From NCBI RefSeq assembly GCF_900167935.1, contig NZ_FUYL01000008.1, positions 124,001-188,000 of the forward strand: a DNA stretch of 64,000 nucleotides, in the 5' to 3' direction. The stretch comes from Maribacter arcticus. GTDB taxonomy: Bacteria > Bacteroidota > Bacteroidia > Flavobacteriales > Flavobacteriaceae. Position numbers and translations under genes: made by a program. How positions within the stretch are numbered: position 1 is the first letter of the stretch; each line of letters opens with the position of its first letter. Below, in pieces: positions 44,235-53,520 of this stretch. Below the pieces are notes generated by a model. The model saw only the letters and a program-made list of their open reading frames with translations, made no database searches and was not told where the DNA came from.

Positions 44235-44308
44235 GGCGAGGTAGCTCAGTTGGTTAGAGCGTCGGATTCATAACCCGGAGGTCGGGGGATCGTGCCCCCC
44301 TCTCGCTA
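44235..44308 (+). tRNA. tRNA-Met (CAT), elongator type, with irregular T-loop
   Basis: Acceptor GGCGAGG, TA, D arm GCTC...GAGC, anticodon loop TTCATAA (anticodon CAT), variable AGGTC, T stem GGGGG/CCCCC, 3' acceptor strand TCTCGCT and A73; CCA is not encoded. Irregularities: the acceptor has two G-T wobbles (1-72 and 7-66), the anticodon stem has an A-C opposition at 31-39, and the T-loop is ATCGTGC instead of TTCRANN. It is not the initiator type (the first pair would be mismatched) and could be tRNA-Ile2 with a modified C34. A good promoter and terminator argue that it is transcribed. Confidence 0.88.
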
Positions 44309-44332
44309 CATCAGTAAAATCTACCAAAACAG

Positions 44333-44361
44333 CGGTTTAGTTCACTCTAAACCGTTTTTTT
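44333..44361 (+). terminator. Terminator of tRNA-Met
   Basis: CGGTTTAG, loop TTCACT, CTAAACCG, then a run of seven T: a perfect 8-bp stem, 24 bases after the tRNA 3' end. Confidence 0.9.
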
Positions 44362-44410
44362 ATGTCTATATTTCTGGAAGTAATTACGATTGAACACGAA
44401 AGTGAACACG

Positions 44411-44471
44411 TTTTAGAATAGATATTTGTCAACAAAAAGTAATTTTTCGGTTTCAAATATCTATTCTGAAA
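44411..44471. repeat. Large inverted repeat (about 18-bp stem, 25-base loop)
   Basis: The 14-mer AGAATAGATATTTG at 44415-44428 is repeated exactly in reverse complement at 44454-44467. It extends outward through one wobble and three more A-T pairs to 44411 and 44471. The 25-base loop contains AAAAAGTAATTTTT, which can form an inner hairpin. It lies in the gene-free stretch behind tRNA-Met and ahead of the OmpA remnant. I see no T-run for termination. Confidence 0.85.
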
Positions 44472-44720
44472 AGGTTGAATTTTCTAAAAGAAGGAATATT
44501 AATTTCACCTATCGAAATCCCAAAACCACAAAATTCAAAATTAGCATCTGAATGGAATTCCTGTTTTTTTTTAATTTCAGGAAGGAGTTTTTAATAGAAA
44601 ACTTCTCTGAGAAATTTAAAGAAGTTTTTTTTACCTAAACTTAAATCTAAACAGCTACTAGATTCGAAAGCACAACTTAAATAGTCATTGCAATATTGAA
44701 AGGTTGAGAAATTACCATGA

Positions 44721-45083
44721 ACCTACTCAGGCCGACAATTTAAAAACGCCTACGATTGGAATGGATTTAATCAAATACCTAAATCTTTACCAATCTATTT
44801 CGATTTGGATAAATCTGAAATTAGAACAGATGCGATTGTTTCATAAAAAAGCGTAATTGATTTTATAAATCAATATTCAAATATTAATATTGAAGTTAGG
44901 CCTCATACCAATGTATCTTCAATTGAAGCATATAACCAAAAACTTTCTAAATATAAAGCGAAAGTTACTATTGCTTATTTAGAAGCAAATGGAGTTATTC
45001 AAGGCAGACTTACAGCGCACGGTTTCGAAGAGGCACTATTATTAAATGATAATATTCATTATCTTATGAGAATTTTCTTATAA
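44721..45083 (+). pseudogene. Decayed OmpA C-terminal domain
   Basis: The frame 44721-45083 reads LPIYFDLDKSEIRTDA, then a TAA at 44844-44846, then VIDFINQY, INIEVRPHT, AYNQKLSKYKAKV, YLEANGVIQGRLTAHGF and LLLND. These are, in order, the peptidoglycan-binding OmpA domain segments (FDxDKSxIR, hTD, YNxxLSxxRAxxV, L.xxGVxxxRLxxxGF). Departures are the internal stop, N for D after PHT, KYKAK for RRAK, and a C-terminus that breaks off after LLND where a complete domain has about 30 more residues. No N-terminal part or start codon is present upstream. The TTG start of the next gene is 12 bases after the last stop. Confidence 0.82.
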
Positions 45084-45094
45084 AATTTAAATAA

Positions 45095-47761
45095 TTGGGT
45101 ATAAATAAGAATAATTCGGAGTCATTAGAGAAGTATCATAAAATATTCATAGAGCAAACCCCTACGGCTATTGCTATGCTAGATAATAATATGGTATACT
45201 TAGCAATCTCACAGCGCTGGCTTAAAGATTATAAGTTGGAAGAGCAAGAAGTAATAGGTCGTTCCCATTACGATGTCTTCCCCGAAATAGGTGATGATTG
45301 GAAAGAGCATCATAAAAAATGTCTTCAAGGCGCTGTAGATACCTGTGATGAAGCTCCATTTCAACGCGCAGATGGTTCTTTACAATGGATTTATTGGGAT
45401 GTTCGCCCATGGTATACTACCAATGGGGAGGTAGGCGGTTTGTTAATGCATACGGGTGACATTACACACCAAAAGGAAAAAGATTTAGAAAAAAAACGAA
45501 TCGAAGAAATACTTGAAAAAACAAATGAAATTGCTCGTATAGGAACTTGGGATTTAAATCTTATAACTAATGAGGTTTATTGGAGTGAAATGGTTCGTGA
45601 AATACATGAAGTTTCCGAAGATTTTATTCCAACGATGGAGGCTTCTAAAAATTTTTATGAAGAAACAGAAAGTCGTGATCGATTTGTAAATACTGTTAGA
45701 GATTCAATGCTAAAAGGCACGCCATTTGATTTAGAGTTAGAAATTATAACCGCGAAAGGAAAATCTAATTGGGTGCGTGTCGTGGGTCAGCCTGAAATTT
45801 TAGAAGGAAAATGTACTAGGCTTTTTGGCATCATTCAAGATATCAACAAAATTATTCAATCAGAAAAAGCACTTAGTAAAGCTCATTCTGAATTACAAGG
45901 CATATTTAATTCAAAAGCCATTGCAATTATTACCGCCGACAAAAATGGGTTTATTAATAGATTTAACCAGGGTGCAGAGGAAATATTGGGCTATTCTGCA
46001 ACCGAATTAGTAGGGTCAAAAAGGCCTGATGTATTTCTTGTAAAAGAAGAAATAGCAGAATTTAGAAAGAATTTGGTACAATCATTTAATAAAGACCCAT
46101 CATTAATTGACCCAGTAGAATACTTAAAAAGTCACGATTTAAATAATACACGAGAATGGACATATCGTAGAAAAAACGGCGATACATTTCCTGTGTTAAC
46201 GACATTGTCGAGCTTAAAAAATGATAAAGGTGAAAATGAGGGATTTATTGCGGTAGCCACAGATATTTCAAAATTAAAAAAAGTAGAGAATGAACTGTTG
46301 AAAAAAAATCAGCTACTAAATTTTGCTGAAGAACTTTCGATGATAGGTCATTGGCAATGGAACACTGTCTTGGATAAGGTAGAATGGTCTCAAAACCTCT
46401 ACACATTGGTTGAACTCGATGAAGAGTTCGTTGACTTGAAGTTTGACACCTATTTTAGTTTTGTTCACCCAGAAGATAAAGAAATTGTCACTCATTATTT
46501 TGATAAAGCAGTTAAGAACAAAGAATTCTATAGCTTCACACATCGTATTGTTACTACCTCAGGTAAAACAAAAACGATCCAACTTTTAGGCGAGGTAATC
46601 ACAAACAAAAAAGGTGAAGTAATAGAAATGATCGGTACGGGTCAAGATGTTACTGAAATAAAAATGGCTGAACGAAAATTTAGAGGGCTTTTAGAATCTG
46701 CCCCAGATGCCATGGTAATTGTTAATGAAAAAGGTAAAATACAGCTTATCAATAAACAATCTGAAAAATTATTTGGATATACCCCTGAAGAATTATTTGA
46801 AAAATCAGTAGAGGTCTTAATTCCTGAAAAATTATATCCTAGCCATACTTCACACCGAAAGAACTTTTCCCATACTCCAAAAGCAAGAGAAATGGGAAGT
46901 GGCAAAGAATTATATGGAGTAAATAAAATTGGAAAAAAAATACCCATTCAAATAAGTTTAAGTCCACTTCATACAGAAGAGGGATTATTAGTTTCCGCTG
47001 CTATACGCGATATTACAAAGCAAAAATTAGCAGAGTCTAAACTAATTGAAGCAAAAGAAAATCTAGAGCATATAGCACAAAAATTATCGAAACAAAATAA
47101 GCAACTCGCAGATTTTACACATATAACATCTCATAATTTAAGAGCACCTGTAGCTAATCTTAATTCATTGATGGAATTATATAACATGTCAGAAAGCGAA
47201 CCTGAGCGCATAGATTTGCTTGACAAGTTTGAAACGGTTATACAGCATCTCACTTTAACTTTAAACACGTTAATAGAGGCATTAAAAACAAAGATTACCG
47301 ATACGAGTGAAGGTCTAGAAAATGTTGACTTAAATGATGTTCTAAAAAGTACAAATGAAATTTTGAGTGGAGTAATATTGAAGTCTGGGGCTATAGTTAA
47401 AGGCGATTTTTCTAATGTATCTACTATTACTTACAATAAAGTTTATATGGAAAGTATTTTTCTCAATTTGGTAGGCAATGCAATTAAGTATAAATCTGAA
47501 GCACGAGCGCCCGAAATATTTATAACCTCTGAAGTTGAAAATGGAAAAATAATTCTTAAATTCAAGGATAACGGCCTAGGCATTGATTTAGAAAGGCATA
47601 GGCATAAGTTATTTGGATTAAACAAAGTTTTTCACAGGCACCATGATGCAAAGGGTGTCGGTTTATTTTTGACAAAAACACAAATTGAAGTAATGGGTGG
47701 ATTTATTTCGGCTTCTAGTAAGGTAGATGTAGGTACAACCTTTACCATAAATTTTAATTAA
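45095..47761 (+). CDS. Soluble multi-PAS sensor histidine kinase
   Basis: The product is 888 residues starting from TTG 45095; a TAA directly precedes it (45092-45094) and the first ATG would cut into the first PAS domain. Five PAS-type domains span about 12-130, 135-255, 265-390, 400-520 and 530-650. Then come a coiled coil and HisKA, with H680 in TSHNLRAP. HATPase_c has boxes NLVGNAIKYKSEA, DNGLGID and GVGLFLTKTQIE. There is no transmembrane segment or signal peptide, so sensing is cytoplasmic, typically of redox, light or small ligands. The response regulator gene follows by seven bases. Confidence 0.9.
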   Translation: MGINKNNSESLEKYHKIFIEQTPTAIAMLDNNMVYLAISQRWLKDYKLEEQEVIGRSHYDVFPEIGDDWKEHHKKCLQGAVDTCDEAPFQRADGSLQWIYWDVRPWYTTNGEVGGLLMHTGDITHQKEKDLEKKRIEEILEKTNEIARIGTWDLNLITNEVYWSEMVREIHEVSEDFIPTMEASKNFYEETESRDRFVNTVRDSMLKGTPFDLELEIITAKGKSNWVRVVGQPEILEGKCTRLFGIIQDINKIIQSEKALSKAHSELQGIFNSKAIAIITADKNGFINRFNQGAEEILGYSATELVGSKRPDVFLVKEEIAEFRKNLVQSFNKDPSLIDPVEYLKSHDLNNTREWTYRRKNGDTFPVLTTLSSLKNDKGENEGFIAVATDISKLKKVENELLKKNQLLNFAEELSMIGHWQWNTVLDKVEWSQNLYTLVELDEEFVDLKFDTYFSFVHPEDKEIVTHYFDKAVKNKEFYSFTHRIVTTSGKTKTIQLLGEVITNKKGEVIEMIGTGQDVTEIKMAERKFRGLLESAPDAMVIVNEKGKIQLINKQSEKLFGYTPEELFEKSVEVLIPEKLYPSHTSHRKNFSHTPKAREMGSGKELYGVNKIGKKIPIQISLSPLHTEEGLLVSAAIRDITKQKLAESKLIEAKENLEHIAQKLSKQNKQLADFTHITSHNLRAPVANLNSLMELYNMSESEPERIDLLDKFETVIQHLTLTLNTLIEALKTKITDTSEGLENVDLNDVLKSTNEILSGVILKSGAIVKGDFSNVSTITYNKVYMESIFLNLVGNAIKYKSEARAPEIFITSEVENGKIILKFKDNGLGIDLERHRHKLFGLNKVFHRHHDAKGVGLFLTKTQIEVMGGFISASSKVDVGTTFTINFN

Positions 47762-47768
47762 CTATTAT

Positions 47769-48182
47769 ATGAGCAACCTTTTAAAAACCTGTATTGTAGA
47801 TGATGATTTAATATATCGATTCACCATGGTCAAAACACTTGAATCAATCAAGTTGCCAATGGATATTATGGTATTTTCGGATGGAGAGAAAGCCATCAAT
47901 TTTATGTTGGATAATCTTGATAATGAGCCCGAATATCCTGATGTTATTTTTTTAGATATTGATATGCCAGTTATGGACGGTTTTCAATTTATGGAAGAAT
48001 TCATTAAAATTAAACCAAGAATTGGAAAGAGCATAACCATTTATATGGTGTCTTCATCAATTGACCCAGTAGATATTGAAAGAGCAAACAACATAAGCGC
48101 GATTTCTGATTATATTATAAAACCAATAGGATTGGTTCGATTGAAAGAGATTATGGAAAATTTACTAGATGAGAGGAAATAG
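47769..48182 (+). CDS. CheY-like response regulator
   Basis: The product is 137 residues and consists only of a receiver domain. Acidic pocket D11-D13, phospho-acceptor D63 in VIFLDIDMP, the Ser/Thr switch at VSSS (about 94-97) and K118 in IIKPIG are all present. There is no output domain. It probably takes phosphate from the upstream multi-PAS kinase (same strand, seven-base gap) and acts through protein contact or a phosphorelay. Confidence 0.93.
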   Translation: MSNLLKTCIVDDDLIYRFTMVKTLESIKLPMDIMVFSDGEKAINFMLDNLDNEPEYPDVIFLDIDMPVMDGFQFMEEFIKIKPRIGKSITIYMVSSSIDPVDIERANNISAISDYIIKPIGLVRLKEIMENLLDERK

Positions 48183-48626
48183 GTTGCAAAACTAGCTATT
48201 GTCCAAATTATAGTCAATAGCATTTTAGTTAAGATTTAAATTCGAACAAAGATGACATAGCCCTTATATTCCGTTTTTCTGCTTTTTTTTCATATTTAAA
48301 CTATTAAGTCATTAGCTCAAGAAGTGATTAATCTATGAAGTTAATCTTCTCTTTTCACTAAACGTAAAAGTGTTTTCACTTAGTTTTTTTATATTATTTC
48401 AGGTCATTTATTTAGTGAATTTTCGCCTTTTTTTAGCTATGATATACAAATACTGTCATAGCGATTATTAGTGCACTATAGATACATAAATTGTATCCCT
48501 CCTATTTATAAGTTTAAAATCATTGAAAAATAAACTGTAATCAAGAAGTGTCTTCATTTATAGGAAATTACGAATAGTTTTACAGCAAAAAATTTTGAAA
48601 TATCAACAAACAGCCTATTAAAATAA
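48183..48626 (+). other. 444-base gene-free stretch
   Basis: No gene is recognised. GCTATTG / CAATAGC at 48195-48221 (13-base loop) followed by ATTTTAGTT is a weak terminator for the response regulator. AAGTG / CACTT at 48368-48381 followed by AGTTTTTTT is another possible terminator. GCTATGA / TCATAGC at 48436-48462 is a further 7-bp inverted repeat with a 13-base spacer. The rest is AT-rich with no obvious promoter consensus. Confidence 0.45.
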
Positions 48627-49760
48627 ATGCTCAAAAAGATTTTAAAAAAGATAATGATAATAACCATAATCTTAATAGGATTATTAATAATCTTATTTCT
48701 AGTATTCACGAATTTCTACCCAAGTTTTGGTGGAAATAGCACCAAGAAACAGCAATTAGTTTATGAACAATCCAATCAATTTAATAATGGGAAATTTCGA
48801 AATACTAGTCCTGTCCCAAAAGATTTAAGCTTTACAGAGACTTTAAGTTTAGCTTATAAATTTTTCACTACGAAGGTTCCTAATGGCCGACCTAAAGTAG
48901 ATTTGAAAGCTCAAAAGATAGATTCAATTAATATCGCTGATTATGTTGGTCAGGCAAGAATGATTTGGTTCGGTCATTCTTCATTTTTATTACAAATTGA
49001 AGGAAAAAATATTCTAATCGACCCAATGTTCGGTAAGGTGCCTGCTCCTCACCCACTTTTAGGCGAAAACCGATTTAATAAAGAGTTTCCTCTAGAAATT
49101 AAAAAATTACCTCAAATAGATGCCGTGATTTATTCTCATGATCATTATGACCATTTAGACTATGAATCTGTGTTGAAAATTAAAAATAAAACAAGACATT
49201 TCTATACACCGCTTGGTGTTGGAAATCATTTGCAAGCATGGGGAATTCCCGATGCTAAAATTACTGAAATGGACTGGTGGCAGGAAGCCAAATTTGAAAC
49301 CTTAAAATTAGTTTGCACCCCTGCACAGCATTTCTCAGGTAGAAATATAAACAATAGTCAAAGTACGTTATGGAGTTCTTGGGTAATTACCTCTGAAAAT
49401 GAAAATATTTACTTTAGCGGTGATAGTGGATATGCTCCACATTTTAAGGAAATAGGAGAAAAATACGGTCCATTTGACCTTGCTTTGTTGGAATGTGGCC
49501 AATACAATCAAATGTGGTCAGATATTCATATGATGCCCGAAGAAACTGCTAAAGCAGGTATTGATGTTAAAGCTAAAAAAATAATGCCGATTCATTGGGC
49601 CGGATTTAAATTAGCTCTACACGATTGGAAAGACCCAATTATGCGTGTAAAGGCAAAAGCTGATGAATTAAACATAGAGGTTATCGCTCCACAAATCGGG
49701 CAAGAAATTATGGTAAAAGATACGATTACCACATATCCCAACTGGTGGAAGGATTTATAA
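48627..49760 (+). CDS. Membrane-anchored MBL-fold metallo-hydrolase (UlaG/NAPE-PLD-like)
   Basis: The product is 377 residues. A long N-terminal hydrophobic helix (about 8-28) anchors it. The metallo-beta-lactamase core begins WFGHSSFLLQ, has the metal motif H171-D-H173-Y-D175-H176, then YFSGDSGYAPHF and IMPIHWAGF with the last His ligand. The order and the LLECGQYN segment place it with the beta-lactamase-fold L-ascorbate 6-phosphate lactonase/NAPE-phospholipase D branch. A phosphodiester or lactone substrate is possible. Confidence 0.85.
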   Translation: MLKKILKKIMIITIILIGLLIILFLVFTNFYPSFGGNSTKKQQLVYEQSNQFNNGKFRNTSPVPKDLSFTETLSLAYKFFTTKVPNGRPKVDLKAQKIDSINIADYVGQARMIWFGHSSFLLQIEGKNILIDPMFGKVPAPHPLLGENRFNKEFPLEIKKLPQIDAVIYSHDHYDHLDYESVLKIKNKTRHFYTPLGVGNHLQAWGIPDAKITEMDWWQEAKFETLKLVCTPAQHFSGRNINNSQSTLWSSWVITSENENIYFSGDSGYAPHFKEIGEKYGPFDLALLECGQYNQMWSDIHMMPEETAKAGIDVKAKKIMPIHWAGFKLALHDWKDPIMRVKAKADELNIEVIAPQIGQEIMVKDTITTYPNWWKDL

Positions 49761-49925
49761 ATTTAAAAAAGGATTTACGAGATTTATATACGTTATAATT
49801 TTGTGTTGGGTATTCTCATATAATCAAATATTTTATTATAATACAACACTATATTTAACAGAAATTTAGTCCATATTACGTAAAGCAAAGAATACCGCGA
49901 CATATGTAAATCGCACTCAAAATCG

Positions 49926-49933
49926 TACTTTTG
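49926..49933 (+). promoter_or_regulatory. -7 box of the uvrA promoter (TACTTTTG)
   Basis: TACTTTTG followed by C matches TANNTTTG and lies 18 bases before the ATG at 49952. At 49904-49906, 19 bases upstream, the sequence is ATG (two of three matches to TTG). No LexA-like palindrome was recognised. Confidence 0.5.
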
Positions 49934-49951
49934 CATCTTTGCTATGAATAC

Positions 49952-52786
49952 ATGATTAATTTTGAAGAAAATATAGAGGTTAAAGGCGCCCGCGTTCATA
50001 ACCTTAAAAATATAGATGTTACAATTCCCCGCGATAAACTAGTTGTAATTACTGGCTTATCGGGTAGTGGAAAATCTTCCTTGGCGTTTGATACAATTTA
50101 TGCTGAAGGTCAAAGACGTTATATTGAAACGTTTTCTGCTTATGCAAGACAATTTTTAGGTGGGCTAGAAAGACCTGATGTTGATAAGATTGATGGGCTA
50201 TCACCTGTTATTGCCATTGAGCAAAAAACAACCTCTAAATCTCCTAGATCTACGGTTGGTACCATAACCGAAGTATACGATTTCTTAAGACTGCTTTTCG
50301 CTCGTGCTGCCGACGCACATAGTTATAATACTGGCGAAAAAATGGTTAGTTATAACGATGAACAAATTAAAAATTTGATTATCGAATCGTATGATGATAA
50401 AAAAATAAACATACTAGCTCCCATCATTAAGTCTAGAAAAGGGCATTATCGAGAACTATTCGAGCAGATAGCCAAACAAGGCTTTGTTAAAGTTAGAGTA
50501 GACGGTGAGGTAAAAGATATTGTAAAGGGTATGAAAGTGGATCGTTACAAAACCCACGATATCGAAATTGTCATTGACCGACTAAAGGTAATTGAGAGCG
50601 AAGATTTTCATAAGCGATTATCAGAAACCATAAATACAGCCATGTATAGTGGTAACAATGTGCTTATGGTGTTAGAAGAAGGCACCGATGTGCCTAGGTA
50701 TTTTAGTAGAGACCTTATGTGCCCGACTACCGGTATCTCCTATCCTACTCCTGAGCCAAACACTTTTTCCTTTAATTCACCGAAAGGTATGTGCCCCAAT
50801 TGCAGTGGCTTGGGTCATGTTTATGAGGTAAATGAAAAAAAGATATTCCCAGATAAAAAACTATCTATTAAAAGTGGTGGTATTGCTCCTCTTGGAGACT
50901 ATAAAAAATCTTGGGCTTTTAAACAGATTGAAACGATTGCAGAACGCTATAATTTTCAAATTACCGACCCAATTAAAGACATACCGAAAGAAGCCATTGA
51001 AATTTTATTAAACGGTGGTCAAGAAAGTTTTGAGGTAGACTCAAAGTCTTTGGGAGTAAAGAGAACGTATAAAATAGATTATGAAGGAATTTCTAACTTC
51101 ATAAAAAATCAGTTTGAAGAAGCGGCATCTACCTCCATAAAGCGATGGGCCAAAGAATACATGGATAAAATAATTTGTCCAACATGTACTGGCTTTCGTT
51201 TAAGAAAAGAATCGCTATACTTTAAAATAGAAGATAAAAATATAGCCGAATTAGCAAATTTAGATATCGTAGAGTTGGCTGATTTTTTTAACGGACTTGA
51301 TAAAAAATTAAAAGGCAATCAACTTAAGATAGCCGAAGAAATCATAAAGGAAATAAATACTCGTATTCAGTTTCTTTTAGATGTAGGTTTAGATTATTTA
51401 TCGTTAAATAGAAGTTCAAAATCACTCTCAGGTGGTGAAGCACAACGAATACGATTAGCAACTCAAATTGGTTCTCAACTTGTAGGCGTATTATATATAT
51501 TAGATGAACCTAGCATTGGTTTACACCAACGAGATAATGAGCGTTTAATTAAATCTTTAGAATCATTAAGAGATATCGGCAACTCTGTAATTGTTGTAGA
51601 GCATGATCGTGATATGATTGAACGTGCCGATCATGTTATTGATATAGGACCAAAAGCTGGTAAAAATGGCGGTGAAATTATTTCAGAAGGAACTCCCGAA
51701 CAATTAAAGAATTCCAACACCTTAACAGCGGATTATATGACCGGTGTCAAGAGAATTGAAGTTCCTAAAAATAGAAGACCTGGCAATGGCCATGAAATTG
51801 TTTTATCGGGCTGCACAGGTAATAATCTAAAAAATATAACTGTCAAATTACCACTAGGAAAAATGATTGGTGTTACCGGGGTATCTGGTAGTGGTAAGTC
51901 TACATTAATCAACGAAACACTTTATCCGATTATGAACGCCCATTATTTTAATGGGGTTAAAAAACCTATGCCGTATAAAAAAATTACTGGCTTAGAACAT
52001 ATCGACAAAGTAATAGATATTAACCAATCTCCTATTGGTAGAACACCAAGGTCCAACCCTGCAACATACACTGGTGTTTTCAGTGAGATTAGGTCTTTAT
52101 TTACAAAAACAACAGAAGCCTCTATCAGAGGTTATAAACCGGGCAGATTTAGTTTTAATGTAAAAGGTGGTCGCTGTGAAACTTGCCAAGGTGGTGGCCT
52201 TAGGGTTATTGAAATGAATTTTTTACCTGATGTATATGTTGAATGTGAAACATGTAACGGTAAAAGATTCAACCGCGAAACCTTAGAAATAAGATATAAA
52301 GGAAAGTCAATTTCCGACGTATTAGAAATGACTATCGACGAAGCAGTTTCATTTTTTGAACTTATACCTAAAATTCATCGTAAGTTAAAAACGATACAAG
52401 ATGTTGGTCTAGGTTACATATCTTTAGGTCAACAGTCAACGACACTTTCTGGTGGTGAAGCCCAACGTATAAAACTGGCAACAGAACTTTCTAAGAGAGA
52501 TACGGGCAATACATTTTACATTTTAGACGAACCCACTACCGGTCTTCATTTTGAAGATATTAGGGTTTTAATGGATGTTTTAAATAAATTAGCTGATAAA
52601 GGAAACACCGTTTTGGTCATTGAACATAATATGGATGTAATTAAAATGGTAGATTACATCATAGATATTGGTTATGAAGGCGGACGTTCAGGGGGTCAAC
52701 TGGTAGCAAAAGGTACTCCTGAAGAAGTTGCCAAAGACAAGAAGAGTTATACCGCAACCTTTTTAAAGCGGGAATTGGAATTTTAA
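49952..52786 (+). CDS. uvrA: Excinuclease ABC subunit A
   Basis: The product is 944 residues from ATG 49952 (a TTG seven codons upstream was rejected). Two ABC modules are clear: Walker [13 protein letters not shown] and [16 protein letters not shown], signatures [18 protein letters not shown] and [16 protein letters not shown], and Walker B-like [13 protein letters not shown] and [13 protein letters not shown]. Zinc sites are CETCQGGG...CETCNGKRF in the second half and CPTTG...CPNC in the first. In the first half the second Cys of the usual CxxC pair is Thr. It recognises DNA lesions and loads UvrB in nucleotide excision repair. Confidence 0.95.
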   Translation: MINFEENIEVKGARVHNLKNIDVTIPRDKLVVITGLSGSGKSSLAFDTIYAEGQRRYIETFSAYARQFLGGLERPDVDKIDGLSPVIAIEQKTTSKSPRSTVGTITEVYDFLRLLFARAADAHSYNTGEKMVSYNDEQIKNLIIESYDDKKINILAPIIKSRKGHYRELFEQIAKQGFVKVRVDGEVKDIVKGMKVDRYKTHDIEIVIDRLKVIESEDFHKRLSETINTAMYSGNNVLMVLEEGTDVPRYFSRDLMCPTTGISYPTPEPNTFSFNSPKGMCPNCSGLGHVYEVNEKKIFPDKKLSIKSGGIAPLGDYKKSWAFKQIETIAERYNFQITDPIKDIPKEAIEILLNGGQESFEVDSKSLGVKRTYKIDYEGISNFIKNQFEEAASTSIKRWAKEYMDKIICPTCTGFRLRKESLYFKIEDKNIAELANLDIVELADFFNGLDKKLKGNQLKIAEEIIKEINTRIQFLLDVGLDYLSLNRSSKSLSGGEAQRIRLATQIGSQLVGVLYILDEPSIGLHQRDNERLIKSLESLRDIGNSVIVVEHDRDMIERADHVIDIGPKAGKNGGEIISEGTPEQLKNSNTLTADYMTGVKRIEVPKNRRPGNGHEIVLSGCTGNNLKNITVKLPLGKMIGVTGVSGSGKSTLINETLYPIMNAHYFNGVKKPMPYKKITGLEHIDKVIDINQSPIGRTPRSNPATYTGVFSEIRSLFTKTTEASIRGYKPGRFSFNVKGGRCETCQGGGLRVIEMNFLPDVYVECETCNGKRFNRETLEIRYKGKSISDVLEMTIDEAVSFFELIPKIHRKLKTIQDVGLGYISLGQQSTTLSGGEAQRIKLATELSKRDTGNTFYILDEPTTGLHFEDIRVLMDVLNKLADKGNTVLVIEHNMDVIKMVDYIIDIGYEGGRSGGQLVAKGTPEEVAKDKKSYTATFLKRELEF

Positions 52787-52825
52787 ATATAGTTTTCAAA
52801 AACTAAAAGATTAGGTACAAAATTT

Positions 52826-53512
52826 ATGAGATCAGAAAAACATCCTAAAGGTTGGAATGAAATAAAAACCAACGACTCTTGGGCCATTTTCAAAATAATG
52901 GGTGAGTTTGTAAACGGTTTTGAACGTATGAGTAAAATAGGACCATGCGTTTCAATCTTCGGCTCTGCCAGAACTAAAGAAGAAGATCCGTATTACAAAT
53001 TGTCTGTATCAATTGCAAAGTCGATTGCCGAGGCAGGTTATGGTATTATTACAGGTGGTGGGCCTGGTATCATGGAAGCAGGTAATAGAGGTGCAAGTTT
53101 AGCTGGCGGCACATCTGTTGGTTTGAATATTGACCTTCCTTTTGAACAACATGACAATCCATATATTGATAATGATAAGAGTTTAGACTTTGACTATTTC
53201 TTCGTAAGAAAAGTTATGTTCGTTAAATATTCTCAAGGCTTTGTTGTAATGCCAGGTGGTTTTGGAACTTTAGACGAATTGTTTGAAGCAATTACATTGA
53301 TACAAACTCATAAAATTGGTAAATTTCCAATCATCTTAGTTGGTAGCGAATTCTGGACAGGTCTTATGGATTGGGTAAAAGGAACCATGCTTAAAATGGG
53401 GAATATTAGTCCTGAAGATTTAAACCTTATAAAAATTGTAGATACCGAAGTAGAAGTTGTAGAAATTATAGATTCCTTTTACAAAGGACATACGATGAGT
53501 CCTAATTTTTAA
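52826..53512 (+). CDS. LOG family protein (TIGR00730, phosphoribohydrolase-like)
   Basis: The product is 228 residues. FGSARTKEEDPYY opens the Rossmann-like fold, GGGPGIMEAGNRGA is the phosphate-binding segment, and PGGFGTLDELFEAITLIQT carries the PGGxGTxxE LOG signature with the catalytic Arg/Glu region. Family members include cytokinin riboside monophosphate phosphoribohydrolases and purine nucleotide nucleosidases. It lies between uvrA and the M1-like gene on the same strand with short gaps (39 and eight bases). Confidence 0.88.
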   Translation: MRSEKHPKGWNEIKTNDSWAIFKIMGEFVNGFERMSKIGPCVSIFGSARTKEEDPYYKLSVSIAKSIAEAGYGIITGGGPGIMEAGNRGASLAGGTSVGLNIDLPFEQHDNPYIDNDKSLDFDYFFVRKVMFVKYSQGFVVMPGGFGTLDELFEAITLIQTHKIGKFPIILVGSEFWTGLMDWVKGTMLKMGNISPEDLNLIKIVDTEVEVVEIIDSFYKGHTMSPNF

Positions 53513-53520
53513 TCATAGCC

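Larger units (their letters stand above)
44309..44720 (+). other. Gene-free stretch behind tRNA-Met
   Basis: Apart from the tRNA terminator and the large inverted repeat, I recognise no gene. There is a short direct repeat TGAACACG at 44391 and 44403 (12-bp period), and AAAACTTC / GAAGTTTT at 44598-44628. A 28-codon ORF at 44552-44638 has no recognisable content. The stretch looks like decayed DNA, possibly connected to the OmpA remnant downstream; no integrase-like sequence was recognised. Confidence 0.5.

Noticed and set aside
44309-45094. Integrated element with an integrase behind tRNA-Met
   Set aside because: I looked for tyrosine recombinase motifs (R...HxxR...Y) and for a repeated tRNA 3' end and recognised neither; only an OmpA remnant and a hairpin are supported.
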